Shown here in pieces: positions 1 through 5,579 of a stretch of DNA of 8,552 nucleotides. Position 1 is the first letter of the stretch, and the number at the start of each line of letters is the position of its first letter. The stretch comes from JBMNTQ01 sp050945815 (GTDB lineage: Bacteria; Bacillota; Clostridia; Christensenellales; JBMNTQ01): the NCBI GenBank assembly GCA_050945815.1, contig JBMNTQ010000084.1:1-8552 (forward strand). Direction: 5' to 3'. The position numbers and the translations under genes were made by a program. Below the pieces are notes generated by a model that was not told where the DNA came from, ran no database searches, and saw only the letters and a list, made by a program, of their open reading frames with translations.

Positions 1-105
1 AAAGGGTATGGTCACCACCATCACAACCTCCAAAGAAACAAAAAGCGGCGCTAAAATAGAGTTTTTCTTGTATTCACCAATACAGGATAATATATTTTTT
101 ATCAT
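1..105 (-). CDS. ABC transporter ATP-binding/permease protein, N-terminal fragment (runs off the window)
   Basis: Only the first 35 codons are inside the window; translation starts MIKNILSCIGEYKK and reaches a hydrophobic stretch (ILAPLFVSLEVVMVV) that would be the first transmembrane helix. This opening resembles the N-terminus of clostridial fused permease/ATPase half-exporters, which usually occur as heterodimeric pairs next to a MarR regulator. The start at 105 is preferred because it begins at the usual family N-terminus; an in-frame ATG at 129 would add eight residues (MECGDGNA) and cannot be excluded, and the ribosome binding site is weak (GGGA). A perfect consensus promoter lies just upstream, and the gene is divergent from the MarR gene at 290, which probably controls it. 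Export substrate cannot be told. No Walker motifs are visible because they lie outside the window, so the family call rests on a short N-terminus and its context. Confidence 0.62.
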   Translation of the reverse strand, partial: MIKNILSCIGEYKKNSILAPLFVSLEVVMVVTIPF

Positions 106-139
106 TGCATTCCCGTCCCCACACTCCATCCTTTTAGTA

Positions 140-150
140 GCCAGAGCAAC
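140..150. promoter_or_regulatory. Candidate MarR operator, copy 1
   Basis: GCCAGAGCAAC lies at the predicted transcription start of the ABC promoter. It differs by one base from GCCAAAGCAAC at 250-260, which lies at the predicted start of the MarR promoter. A repeated element at both start sites of a divergent regulator/transporter pair is the expected position for a shared operator; this is an inference from placement. Confidence 0.35.
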
Positions 151-154
151 CACT

Positions 155-183
155 ATTATAGGCAAATATCTCGCCATTGTCAA
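155..183 (-). promoter_or_regulatory. Consensus sigma-A promoter of the ABC transporter gene
   Basis: On the minus strand TTGACA (183-178) and TATAAT (160-155) are separated by exactly 17 bases, a perfect match to the vegetative consensus. Transcription would start near 148 and give a leader of about 43 bases. Such a strong promoter usually needs a repressor, which fits the divergent MarR gene. Confidence 0.85.
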
Positions 184-214
184 GAATTCTGCAGAGATGT
201 TTGGTGAAAAAACC

Positions 215-243
215 TTGACTTTAGGGTTCCAATCCCCTACTAT
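215..243 (+). promoter_or_regulatory. Probable sigma-A promoter of the MarR gene
   Basis: TTGACT (215-220), a 17-base spacer and TACTAT (238-243). A better-looking TATAAT at 243-248 is spaced 22 bases from the -35, so the first choice is preferred. The predicted start near 250 gives a leader of about 40 bases before the ATG at 290. Confidence 0.5.
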
Positions 244-249
244 ATAATT

Positions 250-260
250 GCCAAAGCAAC
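250..260. promoter_or_regulatory. Candidate MarR operator, copy 2
   Basis: GCCAAAGCAAC is the second copy of the 11-base element at 140-150. Here it forms part of a small inverted repeat, TTGC-CAAA-GCAA (248-259), placed at the predicted start of MarR transcription, as expected for autoregulation. Confidence 0.35.
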
Positions 261-289
261 TAATTTCAATCGATCTGAAGGGATAATCC

Positions 290-709
290 ATGAACAATAT
301 GCTAATCCAGCGGTTTTCCTTTATCCATAGGCGTTCCGGTATCCACCTAGACCGCCAACTAAAAAACCTCAATATTTCTTTTGGCCAATTTCTATATATC
401 CTGTGCATCTGCGAAAACGAAGGGCTTTCTCAGGAAAATATTTCCTGCCGTCTAAAGATCGACAAAGGCTCCGTGGCCCGCACCCTCAAGCAGCTAGAAG
501 CCAACGGCTATATCCTGCGCATAGTCTCTCCGGACGACCGGCGCACCCTGCAAATCTTCCCCACCGACAAAGCCAAGCGCCAATACGCCCAAATTGCCCA
601 TATCTCCTCCAACTGGGAAAACGTCCTCACCCATGGCCTCACCGATATCGAGGTAGCTGTCCTCGTCAACCTGCTGGATAAAGTCATCGAAAACATGACG
701 CACTGTTAA
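290..709 (+). CDS. MarR-family winged-helix transcriptional regulator
   Basis: A 139-residue protein, the usual MarR length. The winged helix-turn-helix spans about residues 31-90: the recognition region is near 46-72 (LSQENISCRLKIDKGSVART...LEANGYI), and the wing carries the typical D-D-R-R turn at 82-85. N- and C-terminal helices (5-28 and 95-137) would form the dimer interface. Translation starts at ATG 290 with GAAGGG at 277-282, seven bases upstream; a second ATG at codon 4 is less well placed. MarR proteins bind palindromic operators as dimers and usually release DNA when a small ligand binds. The divergent ABC exporter gene, with a consensus promoter and a shared repeated element, makes this the likely repressor of a drug or metabolite efflux system. 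The ligand is unknown. The first ~150 bases of the gene are more AT-rich than the rest. Confidence 0.9.
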   Translation: MNNMLIQRFSFIHRRSGIHLDRQLKNLNISFGQFLYILCICENEGLSQENISCRLKIDKGSVARTLKQLEANGYILRIVSPDDRRTLQIFPTDKAKRQYAQIAHISSNWENVLTHGLTDIEVAVLVNLLDKVIENMTHC

Positions 710-728
710 ACCCGCCACCTCCCGCAAA

Positions 729-757
729 CTGCCTTTTTACAATAAAGGCAGCCTTTT
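729..757 (+). terminator. Rho-independent terminator of the MarR gene
   Basis: An eight-base stem, CTGCCTTT (729-736) with AAAGGCAG (744-751), a seven-base loop, then CCTTTT. The T-run is short, so termination may be partial, but the position 20 bases after the MarR stop is right. Confidence 0.65.
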
Positions 758-800
758 CATCTCCCCCAAAACGCAATCTAAAACCCAAGCATAGAGTTTA

Positions 801-825
801 TCAAGAATCCTCCACATATTCTTGA
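801..825. promoter_or_regulatory. Inverted repeat overlapping the enolase -35 box
   Basis: A perfect eight-base inverted repeat, TCAAGAAT (801-808) and ATTCTTGA (818-825), with a nine-base spacer. The right arm includes the first four bases of the -35 hexamer TTGACG. This is a plausible operator; no regulator is identified. Confidence 0.4.
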
Positions 826-851
826 CGCAGAACGGAAACATCTAATACTAT
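822..851 (+). promoter_or_regulatory. Probable sigma-A promoter of enolase
   Basis: TTGACG (822-827), an 18-base spacer and TACTAT (846-851). Predicted start near 858, giving a leader of about 100 bases that contains the hairpin at 914-933. Confidence 0.55.
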
Positions 852-913
852 GTAAGATAATAATTTGCCTACACATTTTATCAAAATGATGCACCCAGCG
901 GTACACCATCTTC

Positions 914-933
914 CCCGGCTGCAAAAAGCCGGG
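914..933 (+). other. Stem-loop in the enolase leader
   Basis: CCCGGCT (914-920), loop GCAAAA, AGCCGGG (927-933): a seven-base GC-rich stem ending 11 bases before the Shine-Dalgarno sequence at 945-952. There is no T-run, so it is not a terminator; it could stabilise the 5' end or tune initiation. Confidence 0.45.
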
Positions 934-959
934 ATTCCGAATTCAAAGGAGGCACCCCC

Positions 960-2246
960 ATGTTTACCATTGAAAAAGTATTTGGCAGAGAAATCCTGGA
1001 TTCTCGCGGCAACCCTACGGTAGAAGCCGAGGTCTTTCTCAAAGGCGGCGCCATGGGTACAGCCGCCGTCCCCTCCGGCGCATCCACCGGCGCCTTTGAA
1101 GCGATAGAACTGCGCGACGGCGTGGAAACGCGCTATCTGGGCCAGGGCGTTACCAAAGCCGTCAACAACATCAACCAAACCATCGCCCCGAAGCTTATCG
1201 GCAAAAGCGCACTGCACCAGATCGAAATCGACGCAGCCATGATCGCCCTAGATGGCACCCCCAACAAAAGCGTACTGGGCGCCAACGCCATCCTCGGCGT
1301 CTCCCTGGCCACAGCCAAAGCCGCTGCGGCCCAGTGCGGTCTGCCCCTGTATCGCTACATCGGCGGCTGCAACACCAAGCAACTGCCCGTCCCCATGATG
1401 AACATATTAAACGGCGGCAAACACGCCAACAACAGCGTCAACATCCAAGAATTCATGGTTGTTCCGGTAGGTGCCGACAGCTTCAAATCCTGCCTCCAGA
1501 TGTGTTCCGAGGTGTTCCACCATCTGAAAAGTCTGCTGGGTGCCCAAGGCTACAGCACAGCCGTAGGCGACGAAGGAGGCTTCGCCCCCAACCTGCGCAC
1601 CGATGAGGAAGCCCTCTCCCTGATCATGAGCGCCATCCACGAAGCCGGCTACACCGCAGGCAAGGATTTTATGCTGGCCATCGATGCAGCCGCCACCGAG
1701 ATGTTCCAGGCCGACAAAAGCTATCTGTTCTGGAAATCCGGCATACGCAAAACCCAGCAGCAAATGATAGACTATTGGGAACAGCTGGTAGATGCCTACC
1801 CCATCATCTCTCTGGAAGACGGCGCAGCAGAAGACGACTGGGATAGCTGGAAGCTTCTCACCGACCGCTTGGGCAAAAAAGTCCAGCTGGTAGGCGACGA
1901 TCTGTTCGTCACCAACACCAGCCATCTCAGCAAAGGCATCTCTCTTGGCGTTGCCAACAGCATTCTCATCAAGGTCAATCAAATCGGCACCCTCACAGAA
2001 ACCCTGGACGCCGTACAAATGGCCCAACGGGCAGGCTACAGTGCTGTCATCAGCCACCGCTCCGGCGAAACAGAAGACACCAGCATAGCCGACCTTTCCG
2101 TAGCGCTAAACGCCGGCCAGATCAAAACCGGCGCCCCCTCGCGCACCGACCGCGTAGCCAAATACAATCAGCTGCTGCGCATCGAGGAAGCTCTGGGCAG
2201 CCAAGGGTTCTACAGCCCTTGGGTTTTCCCCATGAAAAACGTCTAA
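960..2246 (+). CDS. eno: Enolase (phosphopyruvate hydratase)
   Basis: Converts 2-phosphoglycerate to phosphoenolpyruvate in glycolysis, and the reverse in gluconeogenesis; cytoplasmic and Mg-dependent. The 428 residues match the full family length. By motif alignment all active-site features are present: the Ser39 loop (PSGAST), His155, Glu164 (QEFM), the general acid Glu205 (GDEGGFAP), Mg ligands Asp242, Glu286 (SLEDG) and Asp313 (GDDLF), the base Lys338 (ILIKVNQIGT), the SHRSGETED loop at 365-373, and Lys389 (GQIKTGAPSRTDR). The start at 960 has an excellent AAAGGAGG seven bases upstream. Unlike many Clostridia, where eno ends a gap-pgk-tpi-gpm cluster, this gene stands alone with its own promoter and terminator. 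Small departures from the commonest sequence are NGGKHANNSVN at 151-161 (usually NGGxHADNxVD) and an uncommon hydrophobic C-terminus ending WVFPMKNV. A second eno elsewhere in the genome is possible. Confidence 0.97.
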   Translation: MFTIEKVFGREILDSRGNPTVEAEVFLKGGAMGTAAVPSGASTGAFEAIELRDGVETRYLGQGVTKAVNNINQTIAPKLIGKSALHQIEIDAAMIALDGTPNKSVLGANAILGVSLATAKAAAAQCGLPLYRYIGGCNTKQLPVPMMNILNGGKHANNSVNIQEFMVVPVGADSFKSCLQMCSEVFHHLKSLLGAQGYSTAVGDEGGFAPNLRTDEEALSLIMSAIHEAGYTAGKDFMLAIDAAATEMFQADKSYLFWKSGIRKTQQQMIDYWEQLVDAYPIISLEDGAAEDDWDSWKLLTDRLGKKVQLVGDDLFVTNTSHLSKGISLGVANSILIKVNQIGTLTETLDAVQMAQRAGYSAVISHRSGETEDTSIADLSVALNAGQIKTGAPSRTDRVAKYNQLLRIEEALGSQGFYSPWVFPMKNV

Positions 2247-2290
2247 AATCCGCCTTGTCCCATCAGGCGGCTAGCCCCTATTCTCCCCCG

Positions 2291-2340
2291 CCCAACCGGC
2301 CCGAAAAAGCGGGGTGCTCTCGCCCCGTTGGGGGGTTTTT
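2291..2340 (+). terminator. Rho-independent terminator of enolase
   Basis: The core hairpin is AGCGGGG (2309-2315) paired with CCCCGTT (2323-2329), followed by a G-run and TTTTT (2336-2340). An alternative outer stem pairs CCCAAC (2291-2296) with GTTGGG (2327-2332). An upstream six-base stem at 2250-2270 has no T-run and is not counted as a terminator. Confidence 0.75.
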
Positions 2341-2478
2341 GTTAAGGCCCCTTTCTGATAAATTTCTATTCCCTGCTCGCCCATAATATGGTAAACTATT
2401 GATATCAAAACAGTTGCTCAAACCAAGCGATTTGCAGGGACGATCTACGAAAATTTATTCAGAAAGGAAGCATGCATC

Positions 2479-2931
2479 ATGACTAACGAATCCATAGGAG
2501 AACACAAATCCTCCCTGGGCAACATCGACGCCAACATCCTGGCTCTCCTCTGTTACATTGTTACCGCAATTCTGGGCTTTATCCCGGTCATTAAGTATGT
2601 CGCATGGCTGGCCCCCCTGATCATCTTCCTCATCGAGAAGAAAAGTAGTTTCGTAAAATACCATGCTATGCAAGCCTTTCTGCTCAACTTAGTCGGCCTG
2701 ATCATCGGCCTGATTTTAGGCCTGATCTTCAGCGCCATTTTCGCAGCGGCGTTGATCGCCAACCCCTATGGCTTCTTAGGCGCAGCCGGGGTGGTGTCCG
2801 TTATCAGCCTAATCGTATCCATCGTCATCCTGATTTTCTCCATCCTTGCCATGATAGGCGCCTACAAATACCAGGAATATCAAATTCCGCTGCTGGGGCC
2901 GCTCGCCCATAAAATCACAAACAAAGGCTAA
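2479..2931 (+). CDS. DUF4870 (Tic20-like) small membrane protein
   Basis: A 150-residue integral membrane protein. Hydrophobic segments lie near residues 18-36, 41-53, 66-93 and 100-128, consistent with four helices. The family signature is the loop between helices 2 and 3, EKKSSFVKYHAMQAF (53-67), following WLAPLIIFL; a second charged segment, YKYQEYQIPLLGPLA (129-143), closes the protein. The start at ATG 2479 has AGAAAGGAAG eight bases upstream. The short N-terminal region before helix 1 is hydrophilic and probably cytoplasmic. The molecular role of DUF4870 proteins is not established; the resemblance to Tic20 concerns the membrane fold and does not show protein-translocation activity. It is a monocistronic gene with its own terminator. 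The promoter is unclear: an extended -10-like TGGTAAACT at 2389-2397 lacks a convincing -35. Confidence 0.85.
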   Translation: MTNESIGEHKSSLGNIDANILALLCYIVTAILGFIPVIKYVAWLAPLIIFLIEKKSSFVKYHAMQAFLLNLVGLIIGLILGLIFSAIFAAALIANPYGFLGAAGVVSVISLIVSIVILIFSILAMIGAYKYQEYQIPLLGPLAHKITNKG

Positions 2932-2963
2932 TTATATCTCTCCGTTATCCAAATTTCTACCTT

Positions 2964-2993
2964 CCCCGCCTTGTCACAAGGCGGGGCCTTTTT
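2964..2993 (+). terminator. Strong rho-independent terminator after the DUF4870 gene
   Basis: A perfect ten-base stem, CCCCGCCTTG (2964-2973) with CAAGGCGGGG (2977-2986), a three-base loop, then CCTTTTT. It begins 33 bases after the stop codon. Confidence 0.93.
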
Positions 2994-3059
2994 GTCCGGA
3001 AATCCGGCAAACAGCCTCGTCTCCAGCCTCCCCGCAGCCCGTACCCACCCATTCGTCCC

Positions 3060-3107
3060 AAAAAAGCGCAAAAAATGCCCCCGTTCAGGCATTCTCTGCG
3101 CTTTTTT
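3060..3107 (-). terminator. Bipartite terminator of the minus-strand operon
   Basis: An outer 11-base stem pairs AAAAAAGCGCA (3060-3070) with TGCGCTTTTTT (3097-3107), and an inner six-base stem pairs AATGCC (3074-3079) with GGCATT (3088-3093). Read on the minus strand it starts 16 bases after the DUF202 stop and ends in six Ts. The symmetric A/T flanks mean it could also stop read-through from the plus-strand gene. Confidence 0.85.
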
Positions 3108-3122
3108 GATGCTCATCCGAAT

Positions 3123-3440
3123 TTAATCGTCCTCATCCTCTTCGTAATTCTGGGAATGTATAATTTCATTGATAAACTTACGCAAATACACAAAGCGAAC
3201 CAGTCCAACAACCAGTGTCAGCATGGAAAGCCCGATCAGCAAATAGCCAAAAGCAATAATCAGCGTATCCTCAATCAGCTTAATCAGCGCCGCGCCTGTG
3301 GCCACCAGTCCTAAAAAGGTACGAAAGTAGGACAACAACGTCCGCTCCACAGAGAGCTGTGTCCGTTTGATAGACAAAACATCAATATATCTCTGCCTTT
3401 CAATCTCCTGTTTCCGAGCTTCTGTCAGTCTGTTCTTCAT
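3123..3440 (-). CDS. DUF202 (YidH-like) membrane protein
   Basis: A 105-residue protein with the DUF202 signature around residues 26-50 (RTQLSVERTLLSYFRTFLGL...TGAAL), which precedes and enters the first transmembrane helix; hydrophobic segments lie at about 39-55 and 60-86. The N-terminal 25 residues are strongly charged and the C-terminus is acidic (YEEDEDD). The start at 3440 has AAGGAG at 3457-3452, slightly far (11 bases), with a closer GGAAG. The function of DUF202 proteins is not known; they are small inner-membrane proteins. It follows the DUF4097 gene on the same strand after a 148-base spacer containing a strong stem-loop, with no clear promoter in the spacer, so it is probably the last, partly uncoupled gene of the PadR operon. 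Confidence 0.85.
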   Translation of the reverse strand: MKNRLTEARKQEIERQRYIDVLSIKRTQLSVERTLLSYFRTFLGLVATGAALIKLIEDTLIIAFGYLLIGLSMLTLVVGLVRFVYLRKFINEIIHSQNYEEDEDD

Positions 3441-3491
3441 ACAGCTTCCATCTCCTTCCCAAACTCCCGCAGTTTTCTGCCCGCCGATACA

Positions 3492-3532
3492 CCGAGAGGC
3501 CCGAAGCCTTCTTCGCTGTCGCTGCCTCTCCG
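3492..3532 (-). other. Stem-loop in the spacer between the DUF4097 and DUF202 genes
   Basis: An outer stem pairs GAGAGGC (3494-3500) with GCCTCTC (3524-3530) and can extend by the flanking CC/GG with one bulge; an inner stem pairs CGAAG (3502-3506) with CTTCG (3511-3515). On the minus strand no T-run follows, so it is not a standard terminator. It could be an mRNA-processing or stabilising element that sets DUF202 expression apart from the upstream genes. Confidence 0.4.
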
Positions 3533-3588
3533 GTCTTTCTCTACTTGCCGCTCTAGCGTCCCCTCCCCAGATCGTGCCAATCCTGCCC

Positions 3589-4548
3589 CTACCCAGCGTA
3601 TTCCAGCGTCAACGACCCAACATCGCTGTACATCTCAATAGGTAGCCCCCCATTCCCCTGCTCGACGGAAATATCCTGCCCTCCGATGTCACTGTCCAGC
3701 GTCGCGTCCACCACCACGCCTGCAGGAATCGCCACCCGCGCCCGTCCTGTATCCGTTTGCGCAACAACCCCAGACGAAATTTCCACAAACTCCAGGTCAA
3801 TGCTGCCGGTATCCACTGCAATCCCATAGGCGCCGTCGTTGGCCGTCAAGCCCGTAGCCGCGACAGCACCGGTCGAACCGCTGTGCGTCCAATTATCGAT
3901 GATACTGGCTTCCGCCGTCATCAGTCCCGTGTCCATATCGGTTTTCAAGCTGCCTATCTTACTGTTTTCCACGCGCACCTCTCCGGTATCATTACGAATA
4001 TCCACATTGTCCGCCAGCAATTCCTGGCCGGAGAACGCACCGGTATCCTGCTGCACCCGCACCTCCTGAGCGCTAACCTGCTTCAAAGCTACTCGGCCGG
4101 TCTCACAGTTAATATCCAGCGCCGTCAGCTGCAAGCCGGTTATGTTGCATTGCCCCACGCCGCTGGAAGCAGCGAGCGATCCCTCAAAGTCCTCCGGCAC
4201 CACGACCGTAATGGTAGCCCTCTCCCCTACATTGATGTGCGCGCCCCGCCCATCACGCAAGGTAAAAATATGTTCCTTGCCCGCTGTCTCATGGTCAAAG
4301 CTAACCAGCTCACTGCGCTGTTTCGCAATCTGAGCCACACACCGAATCGAAAAGGAGGCTCCTCGCTCCACCGTAATCTCTGCGTCCCCGTCTATAACAA
4401 GGCTCCCGTCGCTGTCCAACGAGGCGGTATAGCTCTTGTCAATGGTCTCATAGCCACCCTCGCCTACAACACCCCAGGTAAAAGCCACCCAGAATCCCAG
4501 CGCCACCACACAAACAATTCCCAATATGATAGCCGTCTTTTTAAACAT
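3589..4548 (-). CDS. Membrane-anchored DUF4097 (putative adhesin-like beta-solenoid) protein
   Basis: A 319-residue protein with one N-terminal hydrophobic helix (about 5-25) after MFKK, fitting a signal anchor with the rest outside the membrane. Residues ~35-125 are beta-rich; from ~128 to the end it is a repeat domain with [DES]TG motifs at 149, 168, 187, 206, 225, 246 and 266, and SDIGG at 286. The 19- to 21-residue spacing implies a beta-helix with one rung per repeat. This is the DUF4097 pattern. ATG 4548 is chosen because MFKK precedes the hydrophobic helix and because it overlaps the DUF1700 stop in ATGTTTAA; an in-frame start at 4578 would add ten charged residues. DUF4097 proteins recur with DUF1700 and PadR genes in Firmicutes, and some family members elsewhere are linked to the cell-envelope stress response. 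A role in sensing or shielding the cell surface is inferred; adhesion itself is not demonstrated. Confidence 0.85.
   Translation of the reverse strand: MFKKTAIILGIVCVVALGFWVAFTWGVVGEGGYETIDKSYTASLDSDGSLVIDGDAEITVERGASFSIRCVAQIAKQRSELVSFDHETAGKEHIFTLRDGRGAHINVGERATITVVVPEDFEGSLAASSGVGQCNITGLQLTALDINCETGRVALKQVSAQEVRVQQDTGAFSGQELLADNVDIRNDTGEVRVENSKIGSLKTDMDTGLMTAEASIIDNWTHSGSTGAVAATGLTANDGAYGIAVDTGSIDLEFVEISSGVVAQTDTGRARVAIPAGVVVDATLDSDIGGQDISVEQGNGGLPIEMYSDVGSLTLEYAG
3745..4104 (-). repeat. Periodic 19-20 residue DTG repeat within the DUF4097 protein
   Basis: Residues 149-268 hold seven [DES]TG motifs. The first five are spaced exactly 19 residues apart (57 bases) and the next two by 21 and 20. 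Each is followed by alternating hydrophobic residues (for example GRVALKQV, GEVRVENS, GSIDLEFV), as expected of a strand in a solenoid rung. Confidence 0.8.
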
Positions 4549-5131
4549 GACTCCCTCTCTCCTCCTTTTTCCCGACAAACCGCCTCAGTAGCCGCAACAG
4601 CGACGGCAGAGTCCGTTTCCCCATCCAATAAGCAAACATCAATATCAATATCCCGCCGCTCAATCCGGCAATCGCAAGGAACAATCCCGCCGCCCCGTGG
4701 GGCGCGATAAAGTTCAGCCAATTGCTCAGCGTCCCCATATAGGTCACGGAAGCCGCAATACCTACCAAGCCGCCCAGCGCCAGGCCAATTCCCCCAGCAT
4801 ACAGGATCACCAACGTCAAAACAACCGCACTATACGCCGGAATGATTCCCAATATTCCCATAGCCTCCGACGCCGCCGCAGAAAAAACAGCCCGGCTCAC
4901 ATTCAAAAGGCGGGGTTTCTTCTCCGCAGCCTCTACATGCAAAAGCGCCCGATACTCCGCCGCCACGGTCTTAGGCGTCCCCAGCCGGTGACAAACCGTC
5001 TGCTCGTCGTCGCCCTTCTCCTTCGCCGCTTCAAAATACTCCTCATAGTCCGCAAGAATCTCCGCCCGATCCTCCTGCGGCATCCTTCTTAAATATTTAT
5101 CCAAATCCCTTAGAAAATCCTGCTTATTCAT
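4541..5131 (-). CDS. DUF1700/HAAS-domain membrane protein
   Basis: A 196-residue protein. The N-terminal ~65 residues match the DUF1700 (HAAS) pattern: MNKQDFLRDLDKYLRRMP, an acidic helix with DYEEYF (28-33), then GDDEQTVCHRLGTPKTVAAEY (40-60). After a short linker come hydrophobic segments near 90-110, 112-132 and 147-170, and a basic C-terminal tail (residues 172-191). The soluble domain is therefore probably cytoplasmic. The start overlaps the PadR stop (ATGAATAA) and the stop overlaps the next start (ATGTTTAA), which implies translational coupling. DUF1700 proteins are regularly encoded directly after a PadR regulator and before a DUF4097 protein. A signalling link between membrane state, PadR and the surface protein is a reasonable inference, but the biochemical role is not known. 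Confidence 0.88.
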   Translation of the reverse strand: MNKQDFLRDLDKYLRRMPQEDRAEILADYEEYFEAAKEKGDDEQTVCHRLGTPKTVAAEYRALLHVEAAEKKPRLLNVSRAVFSAAASEAMGILGIIPAYSAVVLTLVILYAGGIGLALGGLVGIAASVTYMGTLSNWLNFIAPHGAAGLFLAIAGLSGGILILMFAYWMGKRTLPSLLRLLRRFVGKKEERGSHV

Positions 5132-5447
5132 CCTGATTGGCCTCCTCCAGCAAAGAATTCACAGCAACAATGAGCGACGCCCATTCCTCTTTCATCGTGG
5201 CCAGCGCCTGTTTCCCCGCCTCCGTCAGCCGGTAATACTTCCGCGGCGCCCCCAAATTAGACTCCTTTAAATAAGTCGTCACCCACTCCTCATCCCGCAG
5301 ACGCTTCAACAACGGATAAATGGACCGCTCCGCCAATTCCACCTTCTCGGAAATGCCGCTGACCAGCTCATAGCCATAACAATCCTTCTGATCCAGCATA
5401 GCCAACACCAGCATTTCCAAAATTCCCTTTTTTAATTGAATGTTCAT
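5124..5447 (-). CDS. PadR-family transcriptional regulator
   Basis: A 107-residue, short (subfamily-2-type) PadR protein. The winged helix covers about residues 5-75: LKKGILEMLVLAML, CYGYELVSGISE (23-34), the recognition helix ERSIYPLLKRLRDE (40-53), and the wing APRKYYRLTEAGKQ (67-80). A final helix (about 82-104) would dimerise. Start 5447 has AGGAGG (5460-5455) seven bases upstream. PadR proteins are dimeric repressors that respond to small or amphipathic ligands or to other stresses. The gene leads an operon with DUF1700, DUF4097 and DUF202 membrane proteins, and its promoter is covered by a palindrome, so it probably represses its own operon. The inducer is unknown; the operon content suggests an envelope-related signal. 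Confidence 0.93.
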   Translation of the reverse strand: MNIQLKKGILEMLVLAMLDQKDCYGYELVSGISEKVELAERSIYPLLKRLRDEEWVTTYLKESNLGAPRKYYRLTEAGKQALATMKEEWASLIVAVNSLLEEANQDE

Positions 5448-5466
5448 GCCGTCGCCTCCTAGTATG

Positions 5467-5503
5467 ATCCTACCACATAGTACTCATCATTGCAAGGTAC
5501 TAT
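5467..5503 (-). promoter_or_regulatory. PadR operon promoter with overlapping palindromic operator
   Basis: On the minus strand TTGCAA (5495-5490) and TAGGAT (5472-5467) are separated by 17 bases. A perfect inverted repeat, ATAGTAC (5477-5483) and GTACTAT (5497-5503) with a 13-base spacer, flanks the -35 box and enters the spacer. Binding there would block RNA polymerase. The predicted start near 5460 leaves a very short leader with AGGAGG almost at the 5' end. Confidence 0.7.
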
Positions 5504-5579
5504 TAAAATTTTACATTGTTGATTGAAAATTTACCACCCCGTCCCTCCCCCTTTTTCTCCCGCCATTTTCGTTGCATAC

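Noticed and set aside
8..247. Open frame of 79 codons on the plus strand
   Set aside because: It runs antisense to the ABC fragment and its promoter, lacks a ribosome binding site and has no recognisable protein features.
1407..2057. 216-codon open frame antisense to enolase
   Set aside because: A shadow of a highly conserved gene; its codons mirror enolase and no start signal is seen.
2250..2270. Hairpin CCGCCT/AGGCGG just after the enolase stop
   Set aside because: No T-run follows; the real terminator is at 2291-2340.
4549..4578. Upstream in-frame start for the DUF4097 protein
   Set aside because: It would add ten charged residues before the signal anchor; ATG 4548 gives the usual short basic N-terminus and the same overlap geometry as the previous junction.
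3757..4710. 317-codon open frame on the plus strand across the DUF4097 and DUF1700 genes
   Set aside because: The translation is low-complexity and rich in Arg, His and Gln, typical of an antisense frame, while the minus-strand genes have clear domains and coupled starts.
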